The translations under genes were made by a program, and so were the position numbers. A model generated the notes under the pieces. That model saw nothing but the letters and a program-made list of their open reading frames with translations, had not been told where the DNA came from and ran no database searches. Below are positions 23,071 to 33,358 of a DNA stretch of 64,000 nucleotides, in pieces. Each line of letters opens with the position of its first letter. Position 1 is the stretch's first letter. The stretch is from Branchinecta lynchi (Eukaryota > Arthropoda > Branchiopoda > Anostraca > Branchinectidae), in contig JAKZAP010000012.1 in NCBI GenBank assembly GCA_023053575.1, positions 7,502,230 through 7,566,229 of the forward strand, read 5' to 3'.

Positions 23071-23900
23071 GTAAGTTGCGTGTTCCCAAATCCTACGCAT
23101 TCGAGTGCAACGCCGCCGAAAATTCGGTTTCCGGTCCTGATCGAGTACAAGGCAGCCTATACACTTGTCCTAATCCGGAATCCGGCGAGGCCAGAATGCG
23201 GAATCGGATCACAAATGAGTACATTTATCCTGGTGAAAAGGCTTGCTTCGCGGTGACTTCTCTGTAGCTATAGCTTACGTTTATCCTGAAATTATAAATG
23301 TCGAATTATAATAATTTGTCCGGCTAGGGCGGAAATACGATTTCAGGTCATATTCCGTACATGTACCCTGGTAAAATGCCTGTTTCGCCGTAAGTTTTTC
23401 TTTCCTACGTCTATCAGAAATTTGAAGTCGCAAATCCGGTGCGGCCGAAATGTGGTTTCCGGTTACATTACAAACATTTACCTTGGTGAAATAGCGGTGA
23501 CCCTGCAGTTACAGAATTCCGCTTATGCTGAAATTCCGAAATTCCGAAAAGGCAAGTTAGGTTTTGAGTCCGATGCGGCTGAAATTTCGGTTGTATTCAC
23601 TACCGTTGGCATGATGAAGCGGCCTGCTTCGCGATGTGTTCCACGTAACTTCAGCCCACGCCTATAATTCGCCTAGTGCGGTGTGAGTGAAAATGCGATT
23701 TCCGGCCTGTACGTTTACCATGGAAAGACGTACTGCTTCCCGATGAATCCTTTGTAGCTATAGCCTGCGCCTGTCTTAAAATTCGACGGATGGAATCCGG
23801 TGCGGACGGAAATCTCTTCGTATTGGGTACATTCACCCTGGTGAAACGACCCTCTTCGCGGTGAGTTCCCTGTAACTATAGCCTACGGCTGTCGTGTCAA
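23071..23900 (+). repeat. Degenerate tandem array derived from the 3' end of UBA5 exon 4
   Basis: The stretch contains about six to seven diverged copies, spaced roughly 100-150 bases, of the end of exon 4 (GCGGAAAATGCGGTCTCCGG ... CCTGGTGAAACGG ... TGCTTCGCGGTAAGT) plus intron sequence (CTGTAGCTATAGCCTACG). Recognisable copy ends: near 23252, 23391, 23495, 23634, 23740 and 23861. Donor-like GT is kept at about 23253 (GCGGTGACT), 23391 (GCCGTAAGT) and 23862 (GCGGTGAGT) and lost in others. The whole array lies inside UBA5 intron 4. Confidence 0.8.
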
Positions 23901-24500
23901 TGCGGTTAATGAATTAATTTAATCGTTACCAGAGAGGCGAATCCGGATCCGAATCTAGGGTTCGTCCTTTTGGCCGGAGTCGAATCTTCTGCTTGTCAGG
24001 CTGGATTCGGACCAGCTCAAATTTCTAGTCTACATCTTTTCAGTTTCCGTTTCCCATTTTTTACAGTGGGCCAAGGCAATCCAACTTCTTATGTCCACCA
24101 CCAGCCATCCTCAGTAATCTATCACGTTATCTGATTACCTTAGATATCAGTGCTTTTTGTCACCTCTGATTTTTTAATTATAACCTATGCAGCCTAAATG
24201 ATTTGATTTTTGTTAAGGTTGGATTCGAATCATCGCATGAAATGGTCGGATTCGTACCTAGCCCTAGATTCGGATTCGAATCCTTTCATGATCGGATTTA
24301 TCTTTAAATCAGCTCACTTTGACCTCTCCTAATTTCTTCGAGATATGTATAGGCGAGAGCCTTTATGATGCAGAATACTCTTAAGACCTTTATTAGTATT
24401 ATAGAAAGCTTTTATTTTTATGGACCGTGAGGGGCCTTCGTTTCCCTGTCTTGAAGCGGCCCTTCGTTTGAAATATCTGTAGCACAGCATTTAATTTCAG

Positions 24501-24628
24501 TGCGCCCCGCCTTTAGTAGTGGCGTCGAACATCGACGAGAGGACCTTAAAGAAAGATGGCGTCTGTGCCGCTAGCTTGCCGACGACCATGGGAATCGTCG
24601 CAGGGTTCTTAGTCCAGAATTCCCTCAA
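24501..24628 (+). CDS. UBA5: UBA5 exon 5 (catalytic cysteine)
   Basis: The acceptor is TTAATTTCAG/T. Encodes [20 protein letters not shown] then [15 protein letters not shown] and FLVQNSL. It contributes the second zinc cysteine (C218) and the active-site cysteine (C239). The donor is AA/GTAAGT, phase 2. Confidence 0.95.
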
Positions 24629-24732
24629 GTAAGTGCATGAAACGTTCAAATTTTTAGTGAAATAAAAGAAAAAAAAACTCCCCTCTGGCGACCTGGCTTT
24701 CAGAGACGATGCGTTACCAACTTAGCCCCCAG

Positions 24733-24903
24733 GACTGCATTTAAAAAAAAAAAGTTTGCAGTCTTTGCTACTTGGATTAATCATTCTAATGAGATAAGAT
24801 TATATCTACTTCGGATTAATCTTATCCCAATAGATGTAAGATTAATCCCAGTAGCAAATACTGCAGTCAACTTATATCATCACACGGAGAAACTTTTTAG
24901 TGT
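24733..24903. mobile_element. CACTGTAAAAA MITE, copy 3 (degenerate)
   Basis: The interior (GAGATAAGATTATATCTACT, GATTAATCCCAGTAGCAAAT, ACTGCAGTCAACTT) and right end CGGAGAAACTTTTTAGTGTG match copies 1 and 2. The left end is eroded. Confidence 0.7.
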
Positions 24904-25086
24904 GTCCGTCCAGGCGGAATAGACAACAAACTCTTAAGCGAAGGGTCGCTGGTTTGAGTCTCGGTGACGCCTACCGTTTAGTTTGGGATGGTGGTTTCAA
25001 GCCAAAGTCCACCCAGCTTCAAATGGGTACCTGAAGGAATCTGGGGAAGGTGACATGAAGGGTGAGCGACAGCATCATGATGGCTA

Positions 25087-25256
25087 CACTGTAAAAAAAA
25101 AGTCTTGCACTATTTGCTACTGGGATTAATATTGTCCCTACTGAGATAATATTGTTACTAATTCGGATAGACCTTATCCGAGTAGAGATAAGATTAATCC
25201 CAGTAGCAAATACTGCAGTTAACTTTAATCCTACCTCGGAGAAACTTTTTACAGCG
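25087..25256. mobile_element. CACTGTAAAAA MITE, copy 1
   Basis: 170 bp, ends CACTGTAAAAAAAAAGTC and GAGAAACTTTTTACAGCG, TA on both sides, almost palindromic interior (GGATTAAT ... ATTAATCCCAGTAGCAAATA). In UBA5 intron 5. Confidence 0.8.
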
Positions 25257-25366
25257 TAGCCCCCAACCGCCCATTCTAGTTCCTGGCTGAGGCAGATATT
25301 TGAATTTCTGCACCGCCTGTTAGACCTGTATAGGATGCTGCTAATACCTTTACCGTTTTTACCCCA

Positions 25367-25543
25367 CACTGTAAAAAGTTTCTCCGTATCAAAGATTAAA
25401 GTTAACAGCAGGATTTGCTACTCGGATTATTCTTAGTCTTATCTCTACACGGATAAGATTAATACCAAATAGAGATAAGGTGAATCTGATTAGCAAATAC
25501 TGCAGTTGTCTTTAATCTTTATACGGAGAAACTTTTTACAGTG
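25367..25543. mobile_element. CACTGTAAAAA MITE, copy 2
   Basis: 177 bp, ends CACTGTAAAAAGTTTCTCCG and its complement CGGAGAAACTTTTTACAGTG (perfect 20 bp), with the same palindromic interior as copy 1. Confidence 0.85.
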
Positions 25544-25545
25544 CA

Positions 25546-25764
25546 CACTGTCAGAAGTTACGCAATATTTACACAATTTTGATATTACGCTAAAGATTAT
25601 GCGAATATATCTGTTATGAACTTTATAAGTTATCTCTTCGAAAACATAACAAATAAAAGGGTAATAACCTAAATTTGGTCTCGACACATAACACTTCAAA
25701 GGTCACAAGGTTTAACAAAAGGATGCGCAAGCATGTGTTATCCGTTATCAAACTTCTGACATGT
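25546..25764. mobile_element. MITE with CACTGTCAGAAGTT ends
   Basis: 219 bp directly next to the previous MITE. Ends CACTGTCAGAAGTTACG and TATCAAACTTCTGACATG are inverted. The end motif (AGTTT..TGACAGTGT type) recurs at 52661-54927 and 62720-62873. Confidence 0.55.
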
Positions 25765-26121
25765 AGATACTAATCTTCTGTCGTCGCTCCGTACATTCTT
25801 GTTGCAGAGATTTGTGTTTCACACGGTACGTTCTGCCCACTTCCGAGGTGCCACACTAATTTTTACACTTGCCATGTTTTGTTTTTTTTGTTTTTTTTTT
25901 ATTAACAGACGTTCGACTTTGGACTGATGGACAATTGAGTGGTCGGGCTTTGCCCGGGACTTTTTATCTCTGCTGTGAATACTCGTTCTTCATCAAGCTA
26001 CAAGAAATTCGGAAAAGGATTTATTGTTTACTGTATTCATGTTTGAGGAATACAGGCCCCCTATTTGACCAGACCACAGTTGGGGTAGCAATATAAAAAC
26101 TATTATATTATGTTCATCCCT

Positions 26122-26186
26122 TTCTGAATGCGTCAATTTCCCGTTCTAGATATCTTCTAAAATTTGGCCAGATCACCAAATACCTT
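26122..26186 (+). pseudogene. Partial copy of UBA5 intron 5/exon 6 junction
   Basis: A pyrimidine tract and TTCTAG acceptor are followed by 36 bases closely matching the start of UBA5 exon 6 (TATCTTCTAAAATT, GGCCAGATCACCAAATACCT). The copy breaks off at 26186, where a family B terminal hairpin begins. It sits 600 bases upstream of the true exon 6 in the same orientation. It has no downstream donor that I could recognise, so it is probably non-functional, though it could act as a decoy acceptor. Confidence 0.8.
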
Positions 26187-26233
26187 TGTGCCACTCGAGC
26201 TGAAGGCCGCAAGCCGGCAAGTGCCATACAAAA
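26186..26233 (+). repeat. Solo family B terminal hairpin
   Basis: GTGCCACTCGAGCTGAAGG then CCGGCAAGTGCCATACAAAAA resembles the terminal hairpin of family B without its body. It directly abuts the truncated copy of UBA5 exon 6. Confidence 0.6.
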
Positions 26234-26748
26234 ATATTTTCTATTATACTCAACCCGTTCTGATGAAGGGTTTTCATTTTGAGGGCCATTGCTGACACCC
26301 AGCTTTCCAGGTGGTCCCGCAGCCACCCATGAAAAAAAAGTTAATATATATATTATATATTTTATATCAATAAAAGCAGAAAATAAACAAGTCAACGAGG
26401 AGCGAATCCGAAACAGTAAACAAAGTAATACAAAGACACTCTTTGGATACAATCTCCATGTTAATTTTACATGCCTATCGCTACTTCTGTATTTCTAGTC
26501 TTACATATAGTGAGTAATAAGTGATTTGTTTCTGACCCGCCATTTGACAAGCGGAGTATGTAGAATTAAATAAAAGAATTAAATAAAACAACAGTATACA
26601 ATTTTTCATTCATCGGCCATGCAGAAAAGAATGTAGAGTGTCATGTGCTGGCTTGGCCCTGTTGTGCATCGCATATGTAAAGTCTACCACCCCTAGGTTT
26701 CCGTGAAATGACGTCTCTGGTTCTAACTCCAGTAATCTCCTGTTCCAG

Positions 26749-27130
26749 GTATCTTCTAAAATTCGGCCAGGTCACAAAGTACCTCGGCTACAGCGCCCTC
26801 AATGACTTCTTCCCCACCATGGAACTAAAGCCTAATCCAACCTGCGATGATCCCTTCTGCATAAAGCAACAGGAACGGAAACGTCATGAAAAGAAGCCAG
26901 AAGTCGTTAAACCCAAAGAAGAAGCTGAAATCGTGCACGAGGAAAACAACTGGGGTATTTCCTTAGTAGACGAAAGCGCCCCCGATACGGAGGGGAAGAA
27001 AGAGATTACGTCCGGAGTGCATTATGCATACACGAAGGATTTGCCGCCTGTCGGCGCTAGTGTTTCGGAGCCCCAGTTGGAGTCGGAGGAGAGTCTGGAG
27101 GAGCTGATGGCGAAGTTGAAGTCTCAGTGA
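26749..27130 (+). CDS. UBA5: UBA5 exon 6 (terminal)
   Basis: The acceptor is CTGTTCCAG/G; the first base completes Lys. Encodes YLLKFGQVTKYLGYSALNDF, the second zinc pair (TCDDPFC), an acidic/basic linker, the UFM1-interacting segment with NNWGISLV, and the conserved C-terminal helix ending KLKSQ, then TGA at 27128-27130. The open frame extends upstream of the acceptor to 26708, but that part is intron. Confidence 0.95.
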
Positions 27131-29220
27131 TAGGTGTAGGCTGTTATCAGTGAGAGGATTGGAAGTGGCTGGCAGTATTGTGGGAAATACCTGGACCGTT
27201 AATCTTTAAGGCCTGTATTTCGACGCTCTTTGTGGAATTCTGCTGGGTTTTTTTTTCAAAAAAGGCCGTTGTTTTTCTTGCAAAAGAGGCTTTTTTTGTT
27301 TGTCCCGGAGAATTGTGCTTTTTTAAGTCAACCTGAAGCAGACCTGCAACGCGAGGGTCGAATTGTAATCTAAAAAAGAGGATAGTGTACTTCCAAGTCT
27401 TCTCTCCCACAAATTCAGCGGTCGTCTTAGCAGTAATTTGAGATGGACGAAAAGTCGAAAGACCAGAGTGCGAAGGTCTTTCAGAAAGTGCACAAGTTTA
27501 GGATTCATCAGTTCACCACAAGAATCTTTAAAGCAGGTCACTCCGGCTGATGCATGTTCCTCCTGTATTTTCGGTTCTTTCACTTTCACTCTTCGTGCTG
27601 CAGAAGAATCGCCGGGTGCCTAGCGAAGACCACGAAACGTCACCATAGCTGAACCAAACAAACGCCGTTGATTGGTTGATAGGATTTGAAATATCGTTCC
27701 AGTGACGTTTCCCGTTCTTGCCGGGGTTTTGGACTGTGTCATATAGAGGATCGTTTTAGCACAATTAATCGTGCTTTTAATCAACGATTTATAATTTAAA
27801 GAAGAAGGTGCGTCAGTTGGAGTGACCGTTGCTTTACATTAACGGTTTTAAAATATGCGAGCCGCTACTGAATATATTACACGGAAATAGAAGTTCCTTC
27901 CATGCATGGAGTCCATTAGCTTTGAATCAAGCTGGAATCTGAATACTGTGTGAAACCCTGGGACGTACTGTTGCGCCTAGAATGTAAGAAAGCATGTAGT
28001 GAGGACTCGTGGTGTTAAAAGTTTGGCCGTGATAAAAGTAAGAGCATTCCTTTAGTTTAGCTTTTGCATTTTTTAAGCTTTACACGACTCGCGGGTTGTA
28101 ACCATCAACCCACCCTGTGTTACTAGATATTTGTACGCAAGGGAAAAGTCTAGGGGTAGGATTGTTTGAGATTCTCTTTTGATTGATATTCTACAAGTTG
28201 CTTGTTTCAGATTTTGCGGTTTTGGAGTTGAAATAAAACAGGGCTAAGCGAATTCTGCAACGGCAACGTCTTTACATGAACCAGCAGGTTGGCTTTGCCC
28301 CCCCCCCCACGCATTTTCAGCTCCACCCCCCCCTCAAAAAAAATTAAATGAGGCAGTCCACGCGGGAGAAGGAAAGACGCCATTCGCCCTCGGCTGCTCG
28401 ATAGCGCATGGGGGTCCAAGGACGCTCTAACGCTGGTGCTAGATCGCATCGTTGACGAAGCCCGACTGTAGGGGATATTTTCGCCTGGTCCTGGATGGCT
28501 GTTCAATTCCGAGTCCCACGGTTGGCCGATGGATATGAGTTGGCTCCTCCTTTGGGAGGAGTCAGAAGTGACAAATTGACAAGTTTCCCGTCTTGAAGGA
28601 GGGGTCAAGGAGTCTAATCATCATGATGGGTGTTTCCACGTCAATAGGGAACATTTTCGCATGGATGGCCTTTAGATATAACGTCCGATCATCATGATGG
28701 GCGTTTACGCGTCAATGCCATCTAACCAAACCGCATTTTTGCGTGAAAAGCTCGACGGGTGACGTCACCATCCAGCTGGACGAATGTCTCACATACATAA
28801 ACGTTGCAACGGGCCCTGTAACAACTTATTATGAGCCCTTAGTGATGCCAAGAAAGTTACCACTTATGGGAAACACTTCAGTTACTTATAATACAAAAAA
28901 GACTTTTCGTAAAGCATACGTAATTAAGGCGGTTAAAAATGAGCTACTGGGAGATTAGTCAACCTTGGGTGCGGAAGGCCCTTCCCCCCACACCGCCAGT
29001 TGTCAGCTACGTAGCTAAATAATACTGATTGTCGACGGAGTCGAATTAAAAATATTGGCACATTATTTTCGGAAGATTCGTTCCCTCCCTGTATTCATCC
29101 ACTTCTAGCTGCAGTTCAGTATGATAGTTTGGTCCATGTCATATCTATGCTATGGTACAGCTGAGATGGACACCTTATATTCTTCACACTTCACTTTACT
29201 TCCTCTATAGCGTCTAACTC
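27131..29220. other. Convergent intergenic region between UBA5 and the receptor
   Basis: Presumed 3' untranslated regions of both genes. The first clear AATAAA on the plus strand is near 28231. Contains a 71-bp direct repeat (ATCATCATGATGGG at 28618 and 28689) and a block related to the duplicated receptor-intron repeat (28545-28615). The 71-codon frame at 28743-28958 is not recognised. Confidence 0.45.
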
Positions 29221-29400
29221 CTAGCTCTTCGAGCTTTTCGAAGTTCCCGCTAACGAGTTTGGCAGTAGGATCTTGAAATCTTCATCGTCTTCCCACGTTG
29301 CCAAACGCAGCAAGGATTTCTTGACACGAAGTATTGGCAACCTCGCATTAGGGTTATGATGCCAGCACTCTCGCATAATCTGTGCGAGGCTCGACAGAGT
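29221..29400 (-). CDS. ACVR1-like terminal exon
   Basis: The acceptor is TTTTCCTCCATAG/A. Encodes [20 protein letters not shown] (human [20 protein letters not shown]), [10 protein letters not shown] and a tail of about 29 residues ending in a Ser/Lys-rich stretch and TAG (29221-29223). The usual RLTALRIKK reads RLPILRVKK. The tail is longer than in human ALK2 and not recognisable. Confidence 0.92.
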   Translation of the reverse strand, partial: TLSSLAQIMRECWHHNPNARLPILRVKKSLLRLATWEDDEDFKILLPNSLAGTSKSSKS

Positions 29401-29846
29401 CTATGGAGGAAAAATAGATCGTTATTAAACCAATAGTTATCAGACAGATTGCCCACACATATTCATTTTTTTGCGCACGGCTGTAAAAATAACAATTCCG
29501 CTCAAAAGATTTTCGTTCGAGTCCTCTACAAAAGATTGATTGTCCTTTTCAGGGCTTCTCTAAATTCCATTCATAGCACCTACGTATAACCGTATACATA
29601 CGTCCAAATAATTGAAGCGAAGCGTAAACAAATAGGTTAAGTTTCAATGTTGACGAAACAAACCAAGAATTGGCTAGATCGTGTAATATAGCATAAGGGT
29701 CATTCCAGCGAAATAAAGCCAGGCAAAATTTTTTTTCAGATTTTGACGAAAATTTCTCAGAATGATCTACCAGGGTCCAGGACCTTCCCCAAATTTTTTT
29801 TTCGGGGGTATTAGGCCGCTACGATTTAGTTTATTGCACTTGTTAT

Positions 29847-31931
29847 CAGAGGCGTTACTAGCCAAACCGTTTGGGGGGGGGGGGGGGCAAGGCATATTTA
29901 TCGACTGGTTGGTAATTTTTACCGACTGTTTCTGCAGAAAAACGACCGTTTTCCGAGAAAAAACGACTATTTTCAAGATAAAAACCTTTTCAGAAAAACT
30001 GACTGTTTTGACGAAAAATCGACTGATTTTCAGATAAACCGACTGTTTTCGTGAACAGAATTAACTGTTTTGTTATTTTTTGGGATCCCAAAACGTAAGT
30101 GGTGGGATACCTATGACATCGCAAAAGTTGTCCGTCTGTCCGTCCGTCCGTCTGTAAGCACGATAACTCTCGAAGGGAATGAGATATTTTGATGAAACTT
30201 GGTGTGAGGGTTCGTTGGGTCGTCGGACCAGTCAAGTTCGTAGATGGGCTTTGTAGCTCTACATTTAGGGGTGGAGGAGGGGATTCAAATTAAGGGACAA
30301 ACAAAATATTTTGAAACAGCTAATGTGATAGTCGATTATGGGGTAAGAAGACATGCTGAACACGATAGTGAAAACCATTTTGTCATCGGACAACTAGTTC
30401 GCACGGAATCCGGGAAAGTTTGTTGAAAGTAAAAGTTTTATTTGAAGTTGATTAGATGTTCGATTTAGGGGTAGGAAGACATGCTGAAGACGATGGTGAA
30501 AATTATTTTCTCGACGGACAAGTATTTCGCCCGGAATCCGGCCCAAACCGGAAAGTTTGTTGAAAGTAAAAGTTTTATTTGAAATTGATTAGATGTTCGA
30601 TTTAGGGGTAGGAAGACATACTGAAGACGATGGTGAAAACTATTTTCTCGATGGACAAGTATTTCGCCCGGAATCCGGCCCAAACCGGAAAGTTTGTTGA
30701 AAGTAAAAGTTGTATTTGAAGTTGATTAAATGTTCGATTTAGAGGTAGGGAGACATGCTGAAGATGATGGTGAAAACTATTTTCTCGACGGACAAGTATT
30801 TCGACCGGAATCCGGCCCAAACCGGAAAGTTTGTTGAAAGTAAAAGTTTTATTTGAAATTGATTAGATGTTCGATTTAGGGGTAGGAAGACATGCTGAAG
30901 ACGATGGTGAAAACTATTTTCTCGATGGACAAGTATTTCGCCCGGAATCCGGCCCAAACCGGAAAGTTTGTTGAAAGTAAAAGTTGTATTTGAAGTTGAT
31001 TAAATGTTCGATTTAGAGGTAGGGAGACATGCTGAAGATGATGGTGAAAACTATTTTCTCGATGGACAAGTATTTCGCCCGGAATCCGGCCCAAACCGGA
31101 AAGTTTGTTGAAAGTAAAAGTTGTATTTGAAGTTGATTAAATGTTCGATTTAGAGGTAGGGAGACATGCTGAAGATGATGGTGAAAACTATTTTCTCGAC
31201 GGACAAGTATTTCGACCGGAATCCGGCCCAAACCGAAAAGTTTGTCAAAATTAAAAGTTTTATTTGGAGTTGATTAGATGTTCCATTTAGGGCAAGAAGA
31301 CATGCTGAACACTTATGTGAAAACAAGTGTCTACCCGGACATGTAGTTCGTCCGGAATCCGGCCAAAACCGGAAAACTGTTGGAAGTCAAAGTTTTATTT
31401 CTAGTTGATTAGATAAGCGATTTAGTGGTAAGAAGAGATGCTGAGTCCCTGTGTGACAATCGTATTTTACCCGGACATATAGTTCGACCGGAATCCGGCT
31501 GGAATTGGAAAATTTGTTATAAGCTAAATTTCTATTTGAAGTTGATTAGATGTTCATTACTGGGGAAAGAAGATACCCTGATTTCGTCTTTGAGCTTTCT
31601 TTTTTCGCCGGACAAGTAGTTCTGGAGTTCGGCCGGACCCGGGAAATTGGCAGAAGTGGCAGGAAGTTTTCGTCAAAACAGATATGACTTATAGGGGTAA
31701 ACACACATGCTGAATCCAAATCTGAACTTGGTTTTCTCAGGTGATTAGCTATTTGGCCTTAATCTGTTTCTGAATTTTAATTGTAAAAATGTTCAAGGAG
31801 TCTGGCGAAGACTGGATCTGGCTAAGACAAGACCCAGTTGTCTGGATCAGATATTGAATTTTTGGGATCCCATCGAAACCTTTCGTCTTGTTATTTTTTA
31901 CCAACTGATCGACAAAATCGTGACGCCCCTC
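29847..31931. mobile_element. hAT-like MITE, expanded by a family A insertion
   Basis: Left end CAGAGGCGTTACTAGCC, right end CGTGACGCCCCTC, flanked by the 8-bp direct repeat CTTGTTAT (29839-29846 and 31932-31939). The interior has ACTGTTTT/GACTGATTTTC motifs and a G-run. Ends starting CAG and an 8-bp duplication are typical of hAT transposons. The second copy at 63258-63667 supports the boundaries. Confidence 0.8.
30082..31887 (-). repeat. Family A repeat, copy 2 (137-bp tandem units)
   Basis: On the minus strand it starts CTTTCGTC-side and ends at TGGGATCCCA. At 30465-31230 five tandem 137-bp units are nearly identical, each giving the same 72-residue open frame shifted by 137 bases, a by-product of the repeat. 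It is flanked by TTGTTATTTTTT at 30070-30081 and 31888-31899, a possible 12-bp target-site duplication, and sits inside the hAT-like element 29847-31931. Confidence 0.82.
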
Positions 31932-32796
31932 CTTGTTATTACCTTGCTAATGGAAAAGATGTTTAAAGGGTCGGAATGGCTCAAGCTGTTCGTGCAAGAT
32001 CTTCAACATTTCTTTAGATTTATACTTGTGGTTTGTTTACATTAAAAGGTTTAAAGTGGATGATTACATATTAGGCTATTTTCAATACTTGTTTGGTTAT
32101 TGGAGATGTGAAATGTCTTGGTTCTAAAGCTTTTGTATATAAAATCTGTGCAGCATTTTACTTTCACACTCCACGTCTGAGCGCTTGCGCACTTGTTATT
32201 TTTAGGTTGTGAGAGATTCATTTTGTCATAAAAAACAATGCATTTTCCCAAGAATTTCAGTTTTCTAAAATCACTATTTAAGACCATTTCTGGCTCGATA
32301 GCCACAAACGTGCTAACGCAGAAACGTAGCTTGTTTTTGACTCTACCCTCCCCATCTCAGAATTTTCGCGATCTGGCCGATTCTTCTGGAGTGGATCTAC
32401 CAAGACCCACCTGTTTTGCCTTACCCTGCCAAAATTACCGTAAAAAAGAAAGGAGAGTACCTACATACTTGAACATCTCGAGATCTGAAGTCCTAAAGGT
32501 AGGTAAGAAGCTAAAAAAAATGTCAATGTCGCGTTGAATTTCCCAGATTTTTGTCGAATTTTTGAAAAATATTGAGTTTTTCGACCATCAACAATGGAAT
32601 ATTTGGCCGAAAATTTCTTAAATTCCTGAGAGTCCGAACAAATTTTTTTTCGCAGAAAAAAATGTTGGGGAAGGTCCTGGACCCTGGTAGATCATTCTGA
32701 GAAATTCTGGTCAAAATCTGAGAAATCGATTTTTTTGCCTGGCTTTATTTCGCTGGAATGACCCATAAGTGTTTTGAAACAAAGGAGATTTGATAA

Positions 32797-32869
32797 CTCC
32801 TCGGTAGCTCAGCAGTAGAATGTCGGTCATTAAAGCCGAAGACCGTGGCTCCAAATCCGAACGAAGGAG
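32797..32869 (+). pseudogene. tRNA-like sequence, probably a SINE head or tRNA relic
   Basis: 73 nt with a tRNA-like A box (GGTAGCTCAGCAGTAGAATG), an intact anticodon stem (TCGGT with GCCGA) around loop CATTAAA, and a weak B box (GGCTCCAAATCC). The D stem, T stem and two acceptor pairs do not form. The loop would give anticodon TTA, which reads a stop codon. It lies just outside the 3-kb element at 29698-32763. Most likely a tRNA-derived SINE remnant. Confidence 0.6.
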
Positions 32870-33358
32870 TCGTCCCTACTTTTGATGTTTTTATGTCAAA
32901 GACGGCTTCCCTATCAAATTAATACCTTTTGATTTCCCCACAAGGCTCTGCCATTAGGGCCCTATATTCGTCTATGAGCAAGGGGCTGCCGACTCTCCGG
33001 CACCTGTCGTACACCCTTCCTCGGCAAGGGCCAAATCAGCAGTGCCGGCCATAAATAAGGCGAACCATATCTCAAACGCTTCTAAATATGCGTATTTTGA
33101 TGTTCTAACACGTGGCAATCGATGCGGGCTAATCTAGACGTTCCCGGCACCAGGCACTTGCTATACACTAAAATTGAGAGTGGGCAACCCCTCGCCCACG
33201 AGGCTCCACGTTTTGAGACCTAGACTTCTAAATTTAATTCAAAATATTTTCTGTTTATTTGTACCGGCAAAATCCCTTGTACAATATTCCATTTTTAAGG
33301 CAATTCTTTACGGAAGGACCTGGACAGTTTCCCCACAAAGTAAAATAAAGGTCCTTAC

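Larger units (their letters stand above)
18669..27130 (+). other. UBA5: UBA5 gene locus (UFM1-activating E1 enzyme, six exons)
   Basis: Spliced gene for UBA5, the E1 that adenylates the ubiquitin-like protein UFM1, forms a thioester with it and hands it to the E2 UFC1 (cytosol, ER-linked ufmylation). Six exons total 1161 nt, 386 residues (human 404). Visible features: an N-terminal helix; [18 protein letters not shown] nucleotide-binding loop (residues about 69-86); [12 protein letters not shown] (94-105); zinc ligands C215/C218 and C292/C297; catalytic Cys239 in [16 protein letters not shown]1-interacting segment HEENNWGISLVDE (about 323-335); C-terminal UFC1-binding helix SLEELMAKLKSQ. All key residues are present, so it should be functional. 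Introns 2, 4 and 5 are full of repeats, including partial copies of the gene's own exons. Confidence 0.96.
29698..32763. mobile_element. 3-kb terminal-inverted-repeat element with 6-bp TSD
   Basis: Inverted arms of about 110 bp begin GGTCATTCCAGCGAAATAAA and extend through GATCTACCAGGGTCCAGGAC to CTTCCCC. They flank the block exactly, with direct repeats CATAAG at 29692-29697 and 32764-32769. The interior left after removing nested elements is about 1 kb with no recognisable transposase, so it is non-autonomous. The superfamily is not assigned. Confidence 0.85.

Noticed and set aside
26708..26748. Met at 26708 as start of a separate 140-codon gene
   Set aside because: It is the intronic lead-in to UBA5 exon 6; the splice acceptor at 26748/26749 fits exon 5 in phase.
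30465..31231. Five identical 72-codon minus-strand frames (MGRIPGEILV type)
   Set aside because: They are shifted by exactly 137 bases and lie in a 137-bp satellite in a non-multiple-of-three register; the same frames appear in other family A copies. By-products of the repeat.
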